A stretch of DNA of 64,000 nucleotides from Dyadobacter tibetensis Y620-1. Lineage in GTDB: Bacteria; Bacteroidota; Bacteroidia; Cytophagales; Spirosomataceae. Location: contig NZ_AZQN01000004.1 of assembly GCF_000566685.1 (NCBI RefSeq), positions 186,001 to 250,000 on the forward strand, read 5' to 3'. Positions 7,877-16,915 of this stretch are shown here, piece after piece. Below the pieces are notes generated by a model. The model was given only the letters and a program-made list of their open reading frames with translations. It searched no databases and was not told the DNA's origin. Made by a program: the position numbers and the translations under genes. Numbering within the stretch: the stretch's first letter is position 1; each line of letters starts with the position of its first letter.

Positions 7877-9064
7877 TTGAGCCTGCCCGTTCGACGATTT
7901 CGGTATCTGATCTATTTAATGGATATACTTCTCCTGGCCTTTACGGCATTTGGAGGCCCACAGGTACATCTGATGATGATGATCGAGCGATTGGTCCACA
8001 AACGTGGCTACCTTAGCGAAGAGGAATTACTAGAATTACAAGCGCTGTGCCAAGTGTTGCCAGGACCTAGCTCTACGCAAACGGTTACTGCAATAGGGTT
8101 AAAAATCGGAGGTCAGCCACTAGCCTATCTAACCCTGATCATATGGTCATTACCTGCCATGATCCTTATGAGTATGGCCGGCATAGGTATTCACTATCTG
8201 GAGCAAAATGACATATCCCTATCCTTCACCCGTTTCGTTGGCCCTATGGCGGTGGGCTTCCTTATTTTCGGCGCATATAAAATTGCCAAAAAAGTAATTC
8301 ACAATCAACAGGATTGGATTTTATTGGTGCTCTCCATCATACTTGCATACCTTTATCCATCCCCCTATATGACCCCAATTCTAATTGTTTCCGGAGGGGT
8401 CATTGCATCCATCAATTTCAGTAAGCTCGAAAAAATGGAAAAGGGACCTATTAAAATCTCCTGGCGCCCCCTGATTTTTTGGATTTCAGTCTTAATTACA
8501 GCAGCTATCATTGGTAATATCACCCGCTCATTGCCGGTCCGACTCTTCGAAAACTTTTATCGGAATGGGAGCCTAGTCTTTGGGGGCGGACAGGTACTCA
8601 TCCCCATGCTTTTCAATGAATTTGTTGAATTTAAGCACTATCTTACCAATCAGGAATTTCTATCGGGCATGGCCCTCACGCAGGTAGTACCGGGACCCGT
8701 ATTTTCAATTGCCACATTTGTGGGTAGTTTATCCATGAAAGGACAGGGCATGGCCGGGCAACTATTGGGAGGTCTTGTAGCAACAGCAGGAATCTTCTTG
8801 CCTGGGACTTTCTTTATTTTCTTCGCCTACCCATTCTGGGATCAGCTAAAAAAATACCGTGGAATCCGTGCCTCCCTTGCCGGAATTCACGCCACCAGTT
8901 GTGGGCTTACCCTGGCCGCAGCCATCACCTTATTTGAACCCATGTCCGATCAGACGCTGCCTTTAGCTACCGTGGTAGGAACCTTATTGATACTATATTT
9001 TACAAAAGTCCCCTCCTACCTGATCATCATTGGAGGTCTCATTTTAGGACTGATCTTTCATTAG
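7877..9064 (+). CDS. Chromate transporter, long-chain (CHR/ChrA-like)
   Basis: A 395-residue inner-membrane protein with the duplicated CHR domain. The first half has AFTAFGGPQVHL and CQVLPGPSSTQT; the second has FGGGQVLIPML and TQVVPGPVFSIATFVGS. The repeated FGG and PGP motifs define the family, which exports chromate (a sulfate analogue) driven by the membrane potential; some homologues have other or unknown anions. Eleven or twelve hydrophobic segments are visible. The frame begins with TTG at 7877 just after an in-frame TAG; the first ATG is at 7919, within the first conserved helix, so TTG seems right. No chrB or other resistance gene is adjacent. A structured leader lies 95-146 bases upstream. 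Confidence 0.87.
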   Translation: MSLPVRRFRYLIYLMDILLLAFTAFGGPQVHLMMMIERLVHKRGYLSEEELLELQALCQVLPGPSSTQTVTAIGLKIGGQPLAYLTLIIWSLPAMILMSMAGIGIHYLEQNDISLSFTRFVGPMAVGFLIFGAYKIAKKVIHNQQDWILLVLSIILAYLYPSPYMTPILIVSGGVIASINFSKLEKMEKGPIKISWRPLIFWISVLITAAIIGNITRSLPVRLFENFYRNGSLVFGGGQVLIPMLFNEFVEFKHYLTNQEFLSGMALTQVVPGPVFSIATFVGSLSMKGQGMAGQLLGGLVATAGIFLPGTFFIFFAYPFWDQLKKYRGIRASLAGIHATSCGLTLAAAITLFEPMSDQTLPLATVVGTLLILYFTKVPSYLIIIGGLILGLIFH

Positions 9065-9154
9065 TGTTGCTTAATCCTGCAATTCACCAGCCTTAATTGT
9101 AATTTTCAAATTGTTTTCCAAACTTTGGATCTTACTTTCTGACCCAGTCAACAA

Positions 9155-12118
9155 ATGAATAAAACACTTCTTTTACTTATGATAGGCATAGGGGCTTTAT
9201 TTTCCAGTGCCCAGGCACAAATGAGCACCCCGCCTCCTTTTTTGTATCAACATCAAGCATGGGTAGATTCCGTATTTGCTTCCCTGACTCCTGAAGAGCG
9301 CATCGCCCAACTTATTATGGTAGCGGCCGTTTCCGATACCAAGCGATCATCCATAGGAACCACCACCAGTAGCCCTGCATACGTAGAAAAACTAATCCGA
9401 GAAAACAAAGTAGGCGGTGTGGTATTCTTTCAGGGAGGACCTGTCCCTCAGGCCAGACTTACCAATCATTTTCAATCCATATCGAAAGTGCCGCTACTCA
9501 TCGCAATGGACGCCGAATTTGGCCTGGCCATGCGCATCGACAGCACCGTACGGTATCCCTACCAGATGACCCTGGGGGCCATGCAGGGACATAACAATCT
9601 TATTTATGATATGGGGAGTCAGCTGGCCAAACAAGCCCTCCGCCTCGGAGTACATGTCAATTTTGCTCCCGTTGCCGATATCAATAACAACCCCAATAAT
9701 CCGGTCATTAGTTTTCGTTCTTTCGGTGAAAACAAATATCGTGTCGCAGAAAAGGCCCTGGCCTATATGCAAGGAATGCAGGACCATGGACTGCTCACTA
9801 GTGCCAAGCACTTCCCTGGGCATGGAGATACGGGAGTTGATTCTCATTATGACTTACCTGTTATTAACCATAGCAAGGCACGCATCGATTCCCTTGAGCT
9901 CTTTCCATTTAAAGTATTGATCAATAATGGGCTAAGCGGTATGATGATCGCACACCTTGCAATCCCTGCACTGGAAAAGACTAATAACCTACCGTCGACG
10001 CTTTCCAAACCAATTGTTTCTGATCTACTGAGACACCAACTTGGATTTTCCGGGATGATTTACTCCGACGCGATGAATATGAAGGGGGTTACCAAATATT
10101 TTCCTAATGGCAAAGCCGATGCAATGGGGTTAGAAGCGGGAATGGACGTTCTTGAGTTCACTGAAGATGTAAACAAATCTATAGCCGAAATCAAAAAAAG
10201 TATAGCTGAGGGAAGAATTTCTCAGGCAGAAATCGACTATAAATGCCGAAAAGTACTCCAGGCCAAAGCGTGGGTTGGCCTTAATAAATTCAAGCCTATA
10301 GAGCTAAAAAATCTCTATGAGGACTTGAATCCTAAACAGGCAGAGCTTACAAATCGATTGATGACTGAAAAGTCTTTAACTGTTCTTCGCAATCAAGATG
10401 ACCTGCTCCCCTTAAGGGAACTTGACACCTTAAAGATTGCCTCTATCTCCTTGGGCGTAGACAGCATTAGTACCTTTCAGACCACATTAAGTCTGTATAC
10501 CAGCATGGATCATTTCACCTTGCCGGCTAATCCGTCCGAGGCTCAGATAAAGGCGATTCGAAAGCAGCTTTCGACATACAACTTATTGCTGGTAGGTCTG
10601 CATCTCCCGAGCATTTCTCCACGAAACACCTATGGGCTTACGGCATCTACCAATGGCTTTCTCGCTGAGTTAATCAGTACTAATAAGGCCGTAGTATCGA
10701 TTTTCGGCAATCCCTATGCCTTGAATAATCTTAACAAAATTGAATCTGCCCGTTCCCTCATCATGGCCTACCAATGGACGAAGTATACGGAGGATTTGTC
10801 GGCTCAGCTGATTTTTGGCGCCATTCCGTCTGAGGGCCGTCTTCCCGTTACGGCCAATGCACAATTCCCTTATGGTGCAGGCGTGAGCACCCCTGCCTTG
10901 GGTCGACTCAAATATACTATTCCCGAAGAATTAGGCCTAAGTTCAGAGGTGATCACCTACAAAATCGACTCGGTCGCTAATCTTGCCTTAAGCCAGCAAG
11001 CAACCCCTGGTTGCGTAGTTCAGCTAGCGAAAGATGGGAAGGTTTTCTTTAGAAAGGCCTACGGGAAGCATACTTACGAAGGAAACACGCCTGTAAGAGT
11101 CACCGATATTTATGACCTCGCATCGGTAACTAAAATAACTGCGTCTACTCTGGCTTTGATGAGTCTATGGGACCAGAAGAAATTCGATCTTGACAAGCAT
11201 ATGAAAGACTATCTGCCCACCTTCAAAAACTCTAATAAGGCAGACCTGGTTTGGAGGAAAGTGTTAACACATAGTGCGGGGTTAAAATCCTATATCAAGT
11301 TCTGGAGCGAAGCGCAAAATCCAGATGGAAGTTGGAAACCCAATATTTTCAGCACCAAAAAGTCGGCCCAATATCCTACCTCGGTAGTTGGTGACAGTTT
11401 ATATATACGGAAAAATTATACAGAAGTCCTGTACAAAGGCATTCGTGATTCCCCGCTGAACGCCAATCAGGATTATGTATACAGTGATCTTTCGTTCCTG
11501 CTTTATCCTAAACTGGTACAAAATCTAACTGGAGAGAATTTTGAAGACTATCTAAAAAAACATTTCTATCGTAAACTTGGTGCAAGCACTTTGACTTTTA
11601 ACCCAACCCGCCAGTTCGGGCTATCGGAGATCGTGCCTACTGAAAAAGATACCTTCTTCCGAATGACCCAGATTCACGGCCAGGTGCACGATGAAGCTGC
11701 AGCGATGATGGGGGGCCTTAGTGGACATGCAGGTCTGTTCGGCTCGGCAAACGATGTAATGAAGGTATGGCAAATGTTTTTGCAAAAAGGGTATTATGGG
11801 GGACAGCAGTTATTAAGCTCCGAAGCACTAACTGAATTTACCCGTTACCAATATCCTGAAATTGGCAACAGAAGAGGAATTGGTTTCGATAAACCCAACT
11901 TTATATATACGGCCAATGCACCCAGATATGCCAGCCCGAGCAGTTACGGACATACGGGTTACACCGGCATTATGACCTGGGCGGACCCGGCATGGAATCT
12001 CAACTATGTATTCCTTTCCAATCGGGTATATCCTACAAGAGAGAATAACAAGATCTCTCAACTGAATATTCGAACAGGCATTATGGAGGTTATCTATAAA
12101 GAGCTCCTGAAAAAATAA
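9155..12118 (+). CDS. Fusion of GH3 beta-N-acetylhexosaminidase and beta-lactamase-fold serine hydrolase
   Basis: A 987-residue exported protein with a signal peptide ending near AQAQM. Residues about 36-570 form a GH3 glycosidase. KHFPGHGDT begins at residue 218, the His-Asp motif used as acid/base in NagZ-type enzymes, and Asp305 in YSDAMNMKG is the expected nucleophile. Residues about 605-980 form a class C beta-lactamase/penicillin-binding fold: SVTK (657-660) is the SxxK motif, YSDLS takes the YxN position and GHTGYTG the KTG-like position. NagZ-type enzymes remove GlcNAc from muropeptides and the second domain may be a peptidase or esterase on the same material, so a periplasmic role in wall recycling is likely. 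This two-domain order is known in Bacteroidota. Confidence 0.9.
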   Translation: MNKTLLLLMIGIGALFSSAQAQMSTPPPFLYQHQAWVDSVFASLTPEERIAQLIMVAAVSDTKRSSIGTTTSSPAYVEKLIRENKVGGVVFFQGGPVPQARLTNHFQSISKVPLLIAMDAEFGLAMRIDSTVRYPYQMTLGAMQGHNNLIYDMGSQLAKQALRLGVHVNFAPVADINNNPNNPVISFRSFGENKYRVAEKALAYMQGMQDHGLLTSAKHFPGHGDTGVDSHYDLPVINHSKARIDSLELFPFKVLINNGLSGMMIAHLAIPALEKTNNLPSTLSKPIVSDLLRHQLGFSGMIYSDAMNMKGVTKYFPNGKADAMGLEAGMDVLEFTEDVNKSIAEIKKSIAEGRISQAEIDYKCRKVLQAKAWVGLNKFKPIELKNLYEDLNPKQAELTNRLMTEKSLTVLRNQDDLLPLRELDTLKIASISLGVDSISTFQTTLSLYTSMDHFTLPANPSEAQIKAIRKQLSTYNLLLVGLHLPSISPRNTYGLTASTNGFLAELISTNKAVVSIFGNPYALNNLNKIESARSLIMAYQWTKYTEDLSAQLIFGAIPSEGRLPVTANAQFPYGAGVSTPALGRLKYTIPEELGLSSEVITYKIDSVANLALSQQATPGCVVQLAKDGKVFFRKAYGKHTYEGNTPVRVTDIYDLASVTKITASTLALMSLWDQKKFDLDKHMKDYLPTFKNSNKADLVWRKVLTHSAGLKSYIKFWSEAQNPDGSWKPNIFSTKKSAQYPTSVVGDSLYIRKNYTEVLYKGIRDSPLNANQDYVYSDLSFLLYPKLVQNLTGENFEDYLKKHFYRKLGASTLTFNPTRQFGLSEIVPTEKDTFFRMTQIHGQVHDEAAAMMGGLSGHAGLFGSANDVMKVWQMFLQKGYYGGQQLLSSEALTEFTRYQYPEIGNRRGIGFDKPNFIYTANAPRYASPSSYGHTGYTGIMTWADPAWNLNYVFLSNRVYPTRENNKISQLNIRTGIMEVIYKELLKK

Positions 12119-12127
12119 ATTTATCCA

Positions 12128-12159
12128 ATACCCGTTCAGAAACTGAGCGGGTATTTTTT
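12128..12159 (+). terminator. Rho-independent terminator after the GH3 fusion gene
   Basis: Stem AATACCCG-TCAG with CTGA-CGGGTATT around an AAA loop (one mismatch), running into a T-rich tail at 12152-12159, ten bases after the stop codon. A textbook intrinsic terminator. Confidence 0.85.
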
Positions 12160-12424
12160 GATCTTATCCACACTCCTATAAGGTATATTTCAGAGAAAAT
12201 GAAGGTGATCGTGAAAGTAAAATGAGTTAGGGAAATAAATTTTTATCTCTAGTAAATGATCGAAATCGCTGCCATAATTGTTAGCTAATAGACTGTATTC
12301 CAACACTTCAATTTGTCTTGCCTTCATAGTAATTTCTTTAGATCACTCCATATTCATCAAATTGCATTTGGGCGTGGGCTTTTGAGCCTTTATATTGCCT
12401 TTTTTAAGAATCTAATAAAGTAGC
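12160..12424. other. Intergenic region with little visible content
   Basis: About 265 bp between the terminator of the GH3 fusion and the M28 peptidase gene. I see no gene. TTTG at 12367-12370, followed after 20 bases by TATATTGC at 12391, is a weak promoter candidate for the peptidase. Confidence 0.35.
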
Positions 12425-13366
12425 ATGAGAATTACCCTTTTATTGGGATTGCTGACCATCTCCCTGATGAGCACAGCCCAGAGTATCCAGCCTTCCCCAT
12501 CGGAACTCACAAAACACATTACCTATCTGGCTTCCGATGCCATGAAAGGACGGGGTACTGGTAGTAAACAAAATGACCAAGCGGCAAAGTATGTAGCCAA
12601 ACAATTTAAAAAATATGGGTTAAAACCCATGGGTACCAAGGTCTATGAACAGGAATTTATTGCCAAAGTTAAGCGGGTAGTGGTGAAGGACAGTATTCGC
12701 CAGGCAAAAAACATAATTGGGTTTTTGGATAATGGTGCGGAGTATACCATTATCGTAGGTGCTCACTTCGATCATTTGGGAGAGGGGCGCCAAGGAGGAT
12801 CCAAGGCCGAGAAACCCGAAGGAAAAATCCATAATGGCGCCGATGATAATGCTTCTGGCGTAGCAGGAATGTTGGAAATAGCCCGATATTTCTCTGGCAA
12901 TAAGGTCAGAGAAGCATATAATTTTTTATTTATTGGCTTTGGTGCCGAAGAGCTGGGCTTATTAGGTTCCAAACATTTCGTCAATAATCCCACAATTCCG
13001 CTTGCTACCGTAAACTTTATGACCAATATGGATATGATAGGACGGTACAATCCGGATCGTGGCGTTGGAATAGGTGGGTATGGAACGAGCTCCCAATGGC
13101 CCCAGGTTTTTGATGGAATAAAAGGGACGGTACGGTTTTTTACCGACAAGGCGGGAAGTGGTGGTTCCGATCACGGCTCATTTTATGCTAAGTCCATACC
13201 TGTCCTGTTTTTTCATACAGGCGGCCACGACGACTACCATCAACCCACCGACGATATAGAAAAGGTAGATGTGGTATCGGAAGCGGAAATATTAAAGATT
13301 CATTTGCAATTGATTGAAAAAGCAATGTCTTTCCCGAAACTTGATTTTTCTGAGGTTGCATCCTAA
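12425..13366 (+). CDS. M28 family zinc aminopeptidase, exported
   Basis: A 313-residue protein with a signal peptide ending in STAQS. The M28 metal site can be read: GAHFDHLG (His), NGADDNASG (bridging Asp), FGAEELGLLGS (catalytic Glu and ligand Glu), NMDMIGR (Asp) and HTGGHDDYHQPTDD (His). The family comprises two-zinc aminopeptidases and related hydrolases such as glutaminyl cyclase. A complete metal set with EE favours an active aminopeptidase in the periplasm or outside the cell. There is no PA insert domain, and the protein is short and compact. The gene begins 306 bp after the GH3 fusion and is followed 65 bp later by the trehalase gene. Confidence 0.88.
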   Translation: MRITLLLGLLTISLMSTAQSIQPSPSELTKHITYLASDAMKGRGTGSKQNDQAAKYVAKQFKKYGLKPMGTKVYEQEFIAKVKRVVVKDSIRQAKNIIGFLDNGAEYTIIVGAHFDHLGEGRQGGSKAEKPEGKIHNGADDNASGVAGMLEIARYFSGNKVREAYNFLFIGFGAEELGLLGSKHFVNNPTIPLATVNFMTNMDMIGRYNPDRGVGIGGYGTSSQWPQVFDGIKGTVRFFTDKAGSGGSDHGSFYAKSIPVLFFHTGGHDDYHQPTDDIEKVDVVSEAEILKIHLQLIEKAMSFPKLDFSEVAS

Positions 13367-13431
13367 AGCAGTCCTAAAACCTGATCGGTCAATCGTGTAT
13401 AAATACAAGAAGTAACCCCGAAAAAGTCTAT

Positions 13432-14985
13432 ATGATACAAGGATATTCTCCAGCCCCACATACGTTTTTGCAGTCACATATCTCTCCGGAGGATCTGTAC
13501 GGAGCCCTCTTTGATGATGTGCAACGGAGTCATATTTTTGCCGACTGCAAGACTTTTGTGGATTGCATACCACTTTCGGACCCGATGTTTATTATCGAGA
13601 AATATCATGTAGAAAAAGAAAAATCTGATTTCTGTTTAAAACAATTCGTCGCAGAAAATTTCCGTTTAGCCAAAGAGATTAAATGCGAATTTATTCCCGA
13701 CAAAAATATTGATGTTAGCACACATATCAATCGACTGTGGCCAGTGCTGATCCGGCAACCGGAAGACCAGGAGCCGGGGGGCTCTCTGGTAGCCCTACCC
13801 TCTCCGTACGTAGTGCCCGGAGGTCGCTTCCGTGAAATATATTATTGGGACAGCTACTTTACGATGCTGGGTCTTCGGGAAAGTGGTCGGAATGAAATGG
13901 TAGGTGATATGGTCAATAATTTTGCCTTTCTTATCAATACCTTTGGATTCGTCCCAACCGCCAATCGCACTTACTATTTGAGTCGCTCCCAGCCTCCGTT
14001 TTTTTCGCTGATGGTAAATTTATACAGTGAGATGGAGGGCAAGAAAATCTTGATAAAGTATCTACCTCAGCTTCAAATGGAATATGACTACTGGATGGAC
14101 TCAGGCCCTGATGATTTGTCCCCTGGAGAAGCCCATAGACGTGTAGTTTGCATGCCTAATGGAACCTTGCTCAACCGCTATTGGGACGACAAATGCAGTC
14201 CCCGACCAGAAGCTTATCGGGAAGATATAGAACTTGCAGAACAAGCTCATAAAGCTTATGGAACTCCACCCTCAGAGTTGTACAGGCATATTAGAGCCGC
14301 TGCCGAGTCGGGTTGGGATTTCAGTAGCCGCTGGTTCGGTAAGGAAAATGACTTTTGTAGTATAAACACCACAGATCTGGTCCCGGTCGACCTAAATTGC
14401 CTTATCTATATGTTAGAAATCACTCTGGCGGAAGCTTATAGATTAATTGACAAATTTTCTTTCCAGAAAAAATACGAAGAGCGGGCAAGAAAAAGGAAGA
14501 AGGCCATACGTAAGTTTTTGTGGAATGAAGAAAAAAAGTATTTCATGGACTTCGACTTCAAGCTCCAACGCACCACTGCTGCGGTCACCTTGGCTGGCAC
14601 CTTTCCCCTGTTCTTTAAATTAGCCTCCAAAACTCAGTCGCATTATGTACGCTCTTATATTCGCCTCAATTTTCTGAAGTCTGGAGGCTTACTCACCACT
14701 ACCTGTCGTTCCGGACAGCAGTGGGATGCGCCCAATGGCTGGGCCCCGCTGCATTGGATTGCCTATAAAGGATTAATCAATTATAATTTTCATAGAACCG
14801 CCAACGCCCTAAAGTCGGAATGGCTCGACCTGATCGAGAAGGAATTTAAACGGGGAGGTAAAATGCTCGAGAAATATAACGTGGCAGACACCAATATGGG
14901 CGCTACGGATGGAGAATACGAAATCCAGGAAGGGTTTGGCTGGACCAATGGCGTATACCTTCGTATGAAGAATAAGAAGAACTAG
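13432..14985 (+). CDS. Alpha,alpha-trehalase (GH37), probably cytoplasmic
   Basis: A 517-residue enzyme that hydrolyses trehalose to two glucose units. Both family signatures are present: PGGRFREIYYWDSYF near residue 129 and QWDAPNGWAPLHW near residue 429. The C-terminal GGKMLEKYNV and GGEYEIQ-like region is present as EYEIQEGFGWTNG. No signal peptide is visible, so the enzyme resembles TreF and not the periplasmic TreA. The length agrees with the family. No trehalose transporter, synthase or regulator is adjacent. Confidence 0.93.
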   Translation: MIQGYSPAPHTFLQSHISPEDLYGALFDDVQRSHIFADCKTFVDCIPLSDPMFIIEKYHVEKEKSDFCLKQFVAENFRLAKEIKCEFIPDKNIDVSTHINRLWPVLIRQPEDQEPGGSLVALPSPYVVPGGRFREIYYWDSYFTMLGLRESGRNEMVGDMVNNFAFLINTFGFVPTANRTYYLSRSQPPFFSLMVNLYSEMEGKKILIKYLPQLQMEYDYWMDSGPDDLSPGEAHRRVVCMPNGTLLNRYWDDKCSPRPEAYREDIELAEQAHKAYGTPPSELYRHIRAAAESGWDFSSRWFGKENDFCSINTTDLVPVDLNCLIYMLEITLAEAYRLIDKFSFQKKYEERARKRKKAIRKFLWNEEKKYFMDFDFKLQRTTAAVTLAGTFPLFFKLASKTQSHYVRSYIRLNFLKSGGLLTTTCRSGQQWDAPNGWAPLHWIAYKGLINYNFHRTANALKSEWLDLIEKEFKRGGKMLEKYNVADTNMGATDGEYEIQEGFGWTNGVYLRMKNKKN

Positions 14986-15118
14986 TACCCCGCATTCAAT
15001 CTTTTTTCATTCATAATTTGTACAAAATAAATATTAAATAAAATTTTCCTACATTATTAAAGATGAATGGACATTTTTTTTAATACCTTGCCATTTGAAT
15101 ATCACCTAGCCAAAGTTC

Positions 15119-15904
15119 ATGAAACTTCCCATATACCAAATTGATGCCTTCACCAACCAACGTTTTGGTGGCAACCCTGCCGCAATAGTGCCTTTGTCCG
15201 AGTGGTTATCTGAAGACATGATGTTGACAATAGCTGCAGAAAACAACCTGGCTGAAACGGCATTTATCGTGGCAACGGGTGAAAGCTATCATATCCGATG
15301 GTTCACACCTAAAGTTGAGGTGGACCTTTGTGGCCATGCCACCCTTGCCGCTGCTTATGTACTTTATAATTTTCTGAATTATGATCAGGAAAACATACGC
15401 TTTGAGTCAAAAAGCGGTGAATTAATGGTCACCAGACAAGATTCATGGTTGACTTTAAATTTTCCGGCCGACCAGTATCAAATAGCGGTTCCCCCTCCGG
15501 CATTAGTGGAGGCCTTAAAATACAATTCATTATTAGAAGTTTATAAGGGAAAGACCGACTATTTGGTCGTATTGGAAACTGAAGAGGAGATCCAAAATTT
15601 GGATCTGGATATCATTGTGCTATCCACCATTCCTACCCGGGGTGTGATCGTGACCGCACCAGGTGATGAAGTAGATTTTGTTTCTCGATTTTTTGCCCCA
15701 CAGTCTGGTATCGATGAAGATCCAGTAACCGGCTCTGCCCATACTACATTGGTGCCTTATTGGGCAAGCCGCCTTGATAAAAGTTCTTTTACAGCCAAAC
15801 AATTATCAAAACGCCAAGGTGACCTTCGATGTAGTATTCAGGACGATCGAGTACTCATCAGCGGGGAGGCAGTTCTCTATATGAAAGGAGAAATAGAAAT
15901 ATGA
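15119..15904 (+). CDS. PhzF family epimerase/isomerase-like protein
   Basis: A 261-residue cytoplasmic protein of the diaminopimelate-epimerase fold. It starts with the typical YQIDAFTNQRFGGNPAAIVPL and has NLAETAF with Glu46 at the position of the catalytic acid of PhzF, then VDLCGHATLAAAY and DEDPVTGSAHTTLVPYW. PhzF isomerises a dihydroanthranilate in phenazine synthesis, but most genomic members stand alone and have unknown substrates. No other phenazine gene is near, so that pathway should not be inferred. A terminator-like hairpin follows. Confidence 0.88.
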   Translation: MKLPIYQIDAFTNQRFGGNPAAIVPLSEWLSEDMMLTIAAENNLAETAFIVATGESYHIRWFTPKVEVDLCGHATLAAAYVLYNFLNYDQENIRFESKSGELMVTRQDSWLTLNFPADQYQIAVPPPALVEALKYNSLLEVYKGKTDYLVVLETEEEIQNLDLDIIVLSTIPTRGVIVTAPGDEVDFVSRFFAPQSGIDEDPVTGSAHTTLVPYWASRLDKSSFTAKQLSKRQGDLRCSIQDDRVLISGEAVLYMKGEIEI

Positions 15905-15915
15905 GTTCAGGGGCT

Positions 15916-15950
15916 GGCTAGAGAAATTTGGCTGGCCTTCTTTCATTTTC
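15916..15950 (+). terminator. Probable terminator after the PhzF gene
   Basis: A six-pair stem, GGCTAG (15916-15921) with CTGGCC (15932-15937), one G-U pair, is followed by a T-rich stretch TTCTTTCATTTT. It lies 12 bases after the phzF-like stop, in the gap between convergent genes. Confidence 0.5.
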
Positions 15951-15970
15951 CGGGACTTGAATTTTAATTA

Positions 15971-16885
15971 TTACGTGGATTGGCTCCTACTCCGTAAACC
16001 TAAGTATAAACCCGTAACAACTAAAGCTGTACCGACATAAGTATATACCGTGATGGGCTCATCCATCAGCCACCAAGCATATACAAATCCAAACAAAGGG
16101 CAAAGAAATAACCACATAGACGCTTTGATGGCGTCCTGACGCAAAAGGTAAAACCAACAAATTAACCCGAGGACGCTTACGCCTACACTTAGCCAAATGA
16201 CCGACATCCAAAACTGGCTACTCCAGTGAATGGCATCGAAACCACCGACGAAAACGGTTAAGGGTGCCAAAAAAATTCCCCCAAGTAAAACTTGCCATCC
16301 ATTGATGAGTATATTGGACATTTGCCAGTCGACCGTACTATAGTAAACACTGGCGCTGGAAACACACACCATGCTGGCCATAAGTATTAAAACTCCGAAA
16401 GGCTGGGTAATTCCCAAGGTTAATAAGGGTAAAGTTGCCACAAAAATCCCAAGCATGCCGAATATGATCGCCAGAATATCTCCTGATTTTATGGTCTTCT
16501 TCAGCCATAAGGCCGAAAGTAAAACCATAATTAGCGGATTTGTTGATACTGCTAAACTTCCAATTCCAGCTGCGGTATATTTCATGGCATACACATATAA
16601 TCCCAAGTACAACGTTGTATTCAAAAAACCAAAGCAAGCCAGCCGATACCATTGTCGGGCCTTGGGCCAGCTAGCCTGAGCGTCGAATAAGTAGCCATAG
16701 GAAAGTAGTATGGCGCCCGCCAGAAAGAAGCGAAGATTGGCCAAGACCAGTGCTGGAGCCACGATTAGACCAAATTTTGTGGCAACTGAAGCGGAGGCCC
16801 ATAATGCAGCAAAGAGCAGTCCAATGATGAAATTTTTCAAGAGTAGCAATATTTTTATTTTACAAAAATAGAAGAAGGGTTCCAC
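15971..16885 (-). CDS. EamA/DMT family transporter
   Basis: A 304-residue inner-membrane protein with about ten hydrophobic helices arranged as two EamA repeats (about residues 18-145 and 160-300). Family phrases include ALWASASVATKFGL, ANLRFFLAGAILL, SVSTNPLIMVLLSALWL-like text in the first half and IKASMWLFLCPLFGFVYAW in the second. Members export amino acids or other metabolites, and the substrate is unknown. The open frame begins with GTG at 16885, but the first helix starts at about residue 18, so a TTG near 16840 is an equally plausible start. It is convergent with the PhzF gene and divergent from the LamG/OmpA gene. Confidence 0.85.
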   Translation of the reverse strand: MEPFFYFCKIKILLLLKNFIIGLLFAALWASASVATKFGLIVAPALVLANLRFFLAGAILLSYGYLFDAQASWPKARQWYRLACFGFLNTTLYLGLYVYAMKYTAAGIGSLAVSTNPLIMVLLSALWLKKTIKSGDILAIIFGMLGIFVATLPLLTLGITQPFGVLILMASMVCVSSASVYYSTVDWQMSNILINGWQVLLGGIFLAPLTVFVGGFDAIHWSSQFWMSVIWLSVGVSVLGLICWFYLLRQDAIKASMWLFLCPLFGFVYAWWLMDEPITVYTYVGTALVVTGLYLGLRSRSQST

Positions 16886-16915
16886 TAGCCCATTCGTTTT
16901 TCATAATTTTGAGTC

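Noticed and set aside
15119-15904. Phenazine biosynthesis locus
   Set aside because: Only a PhzF-family protein is present and no other phz gene is nearby; stand-alone PhzF homologues are common.
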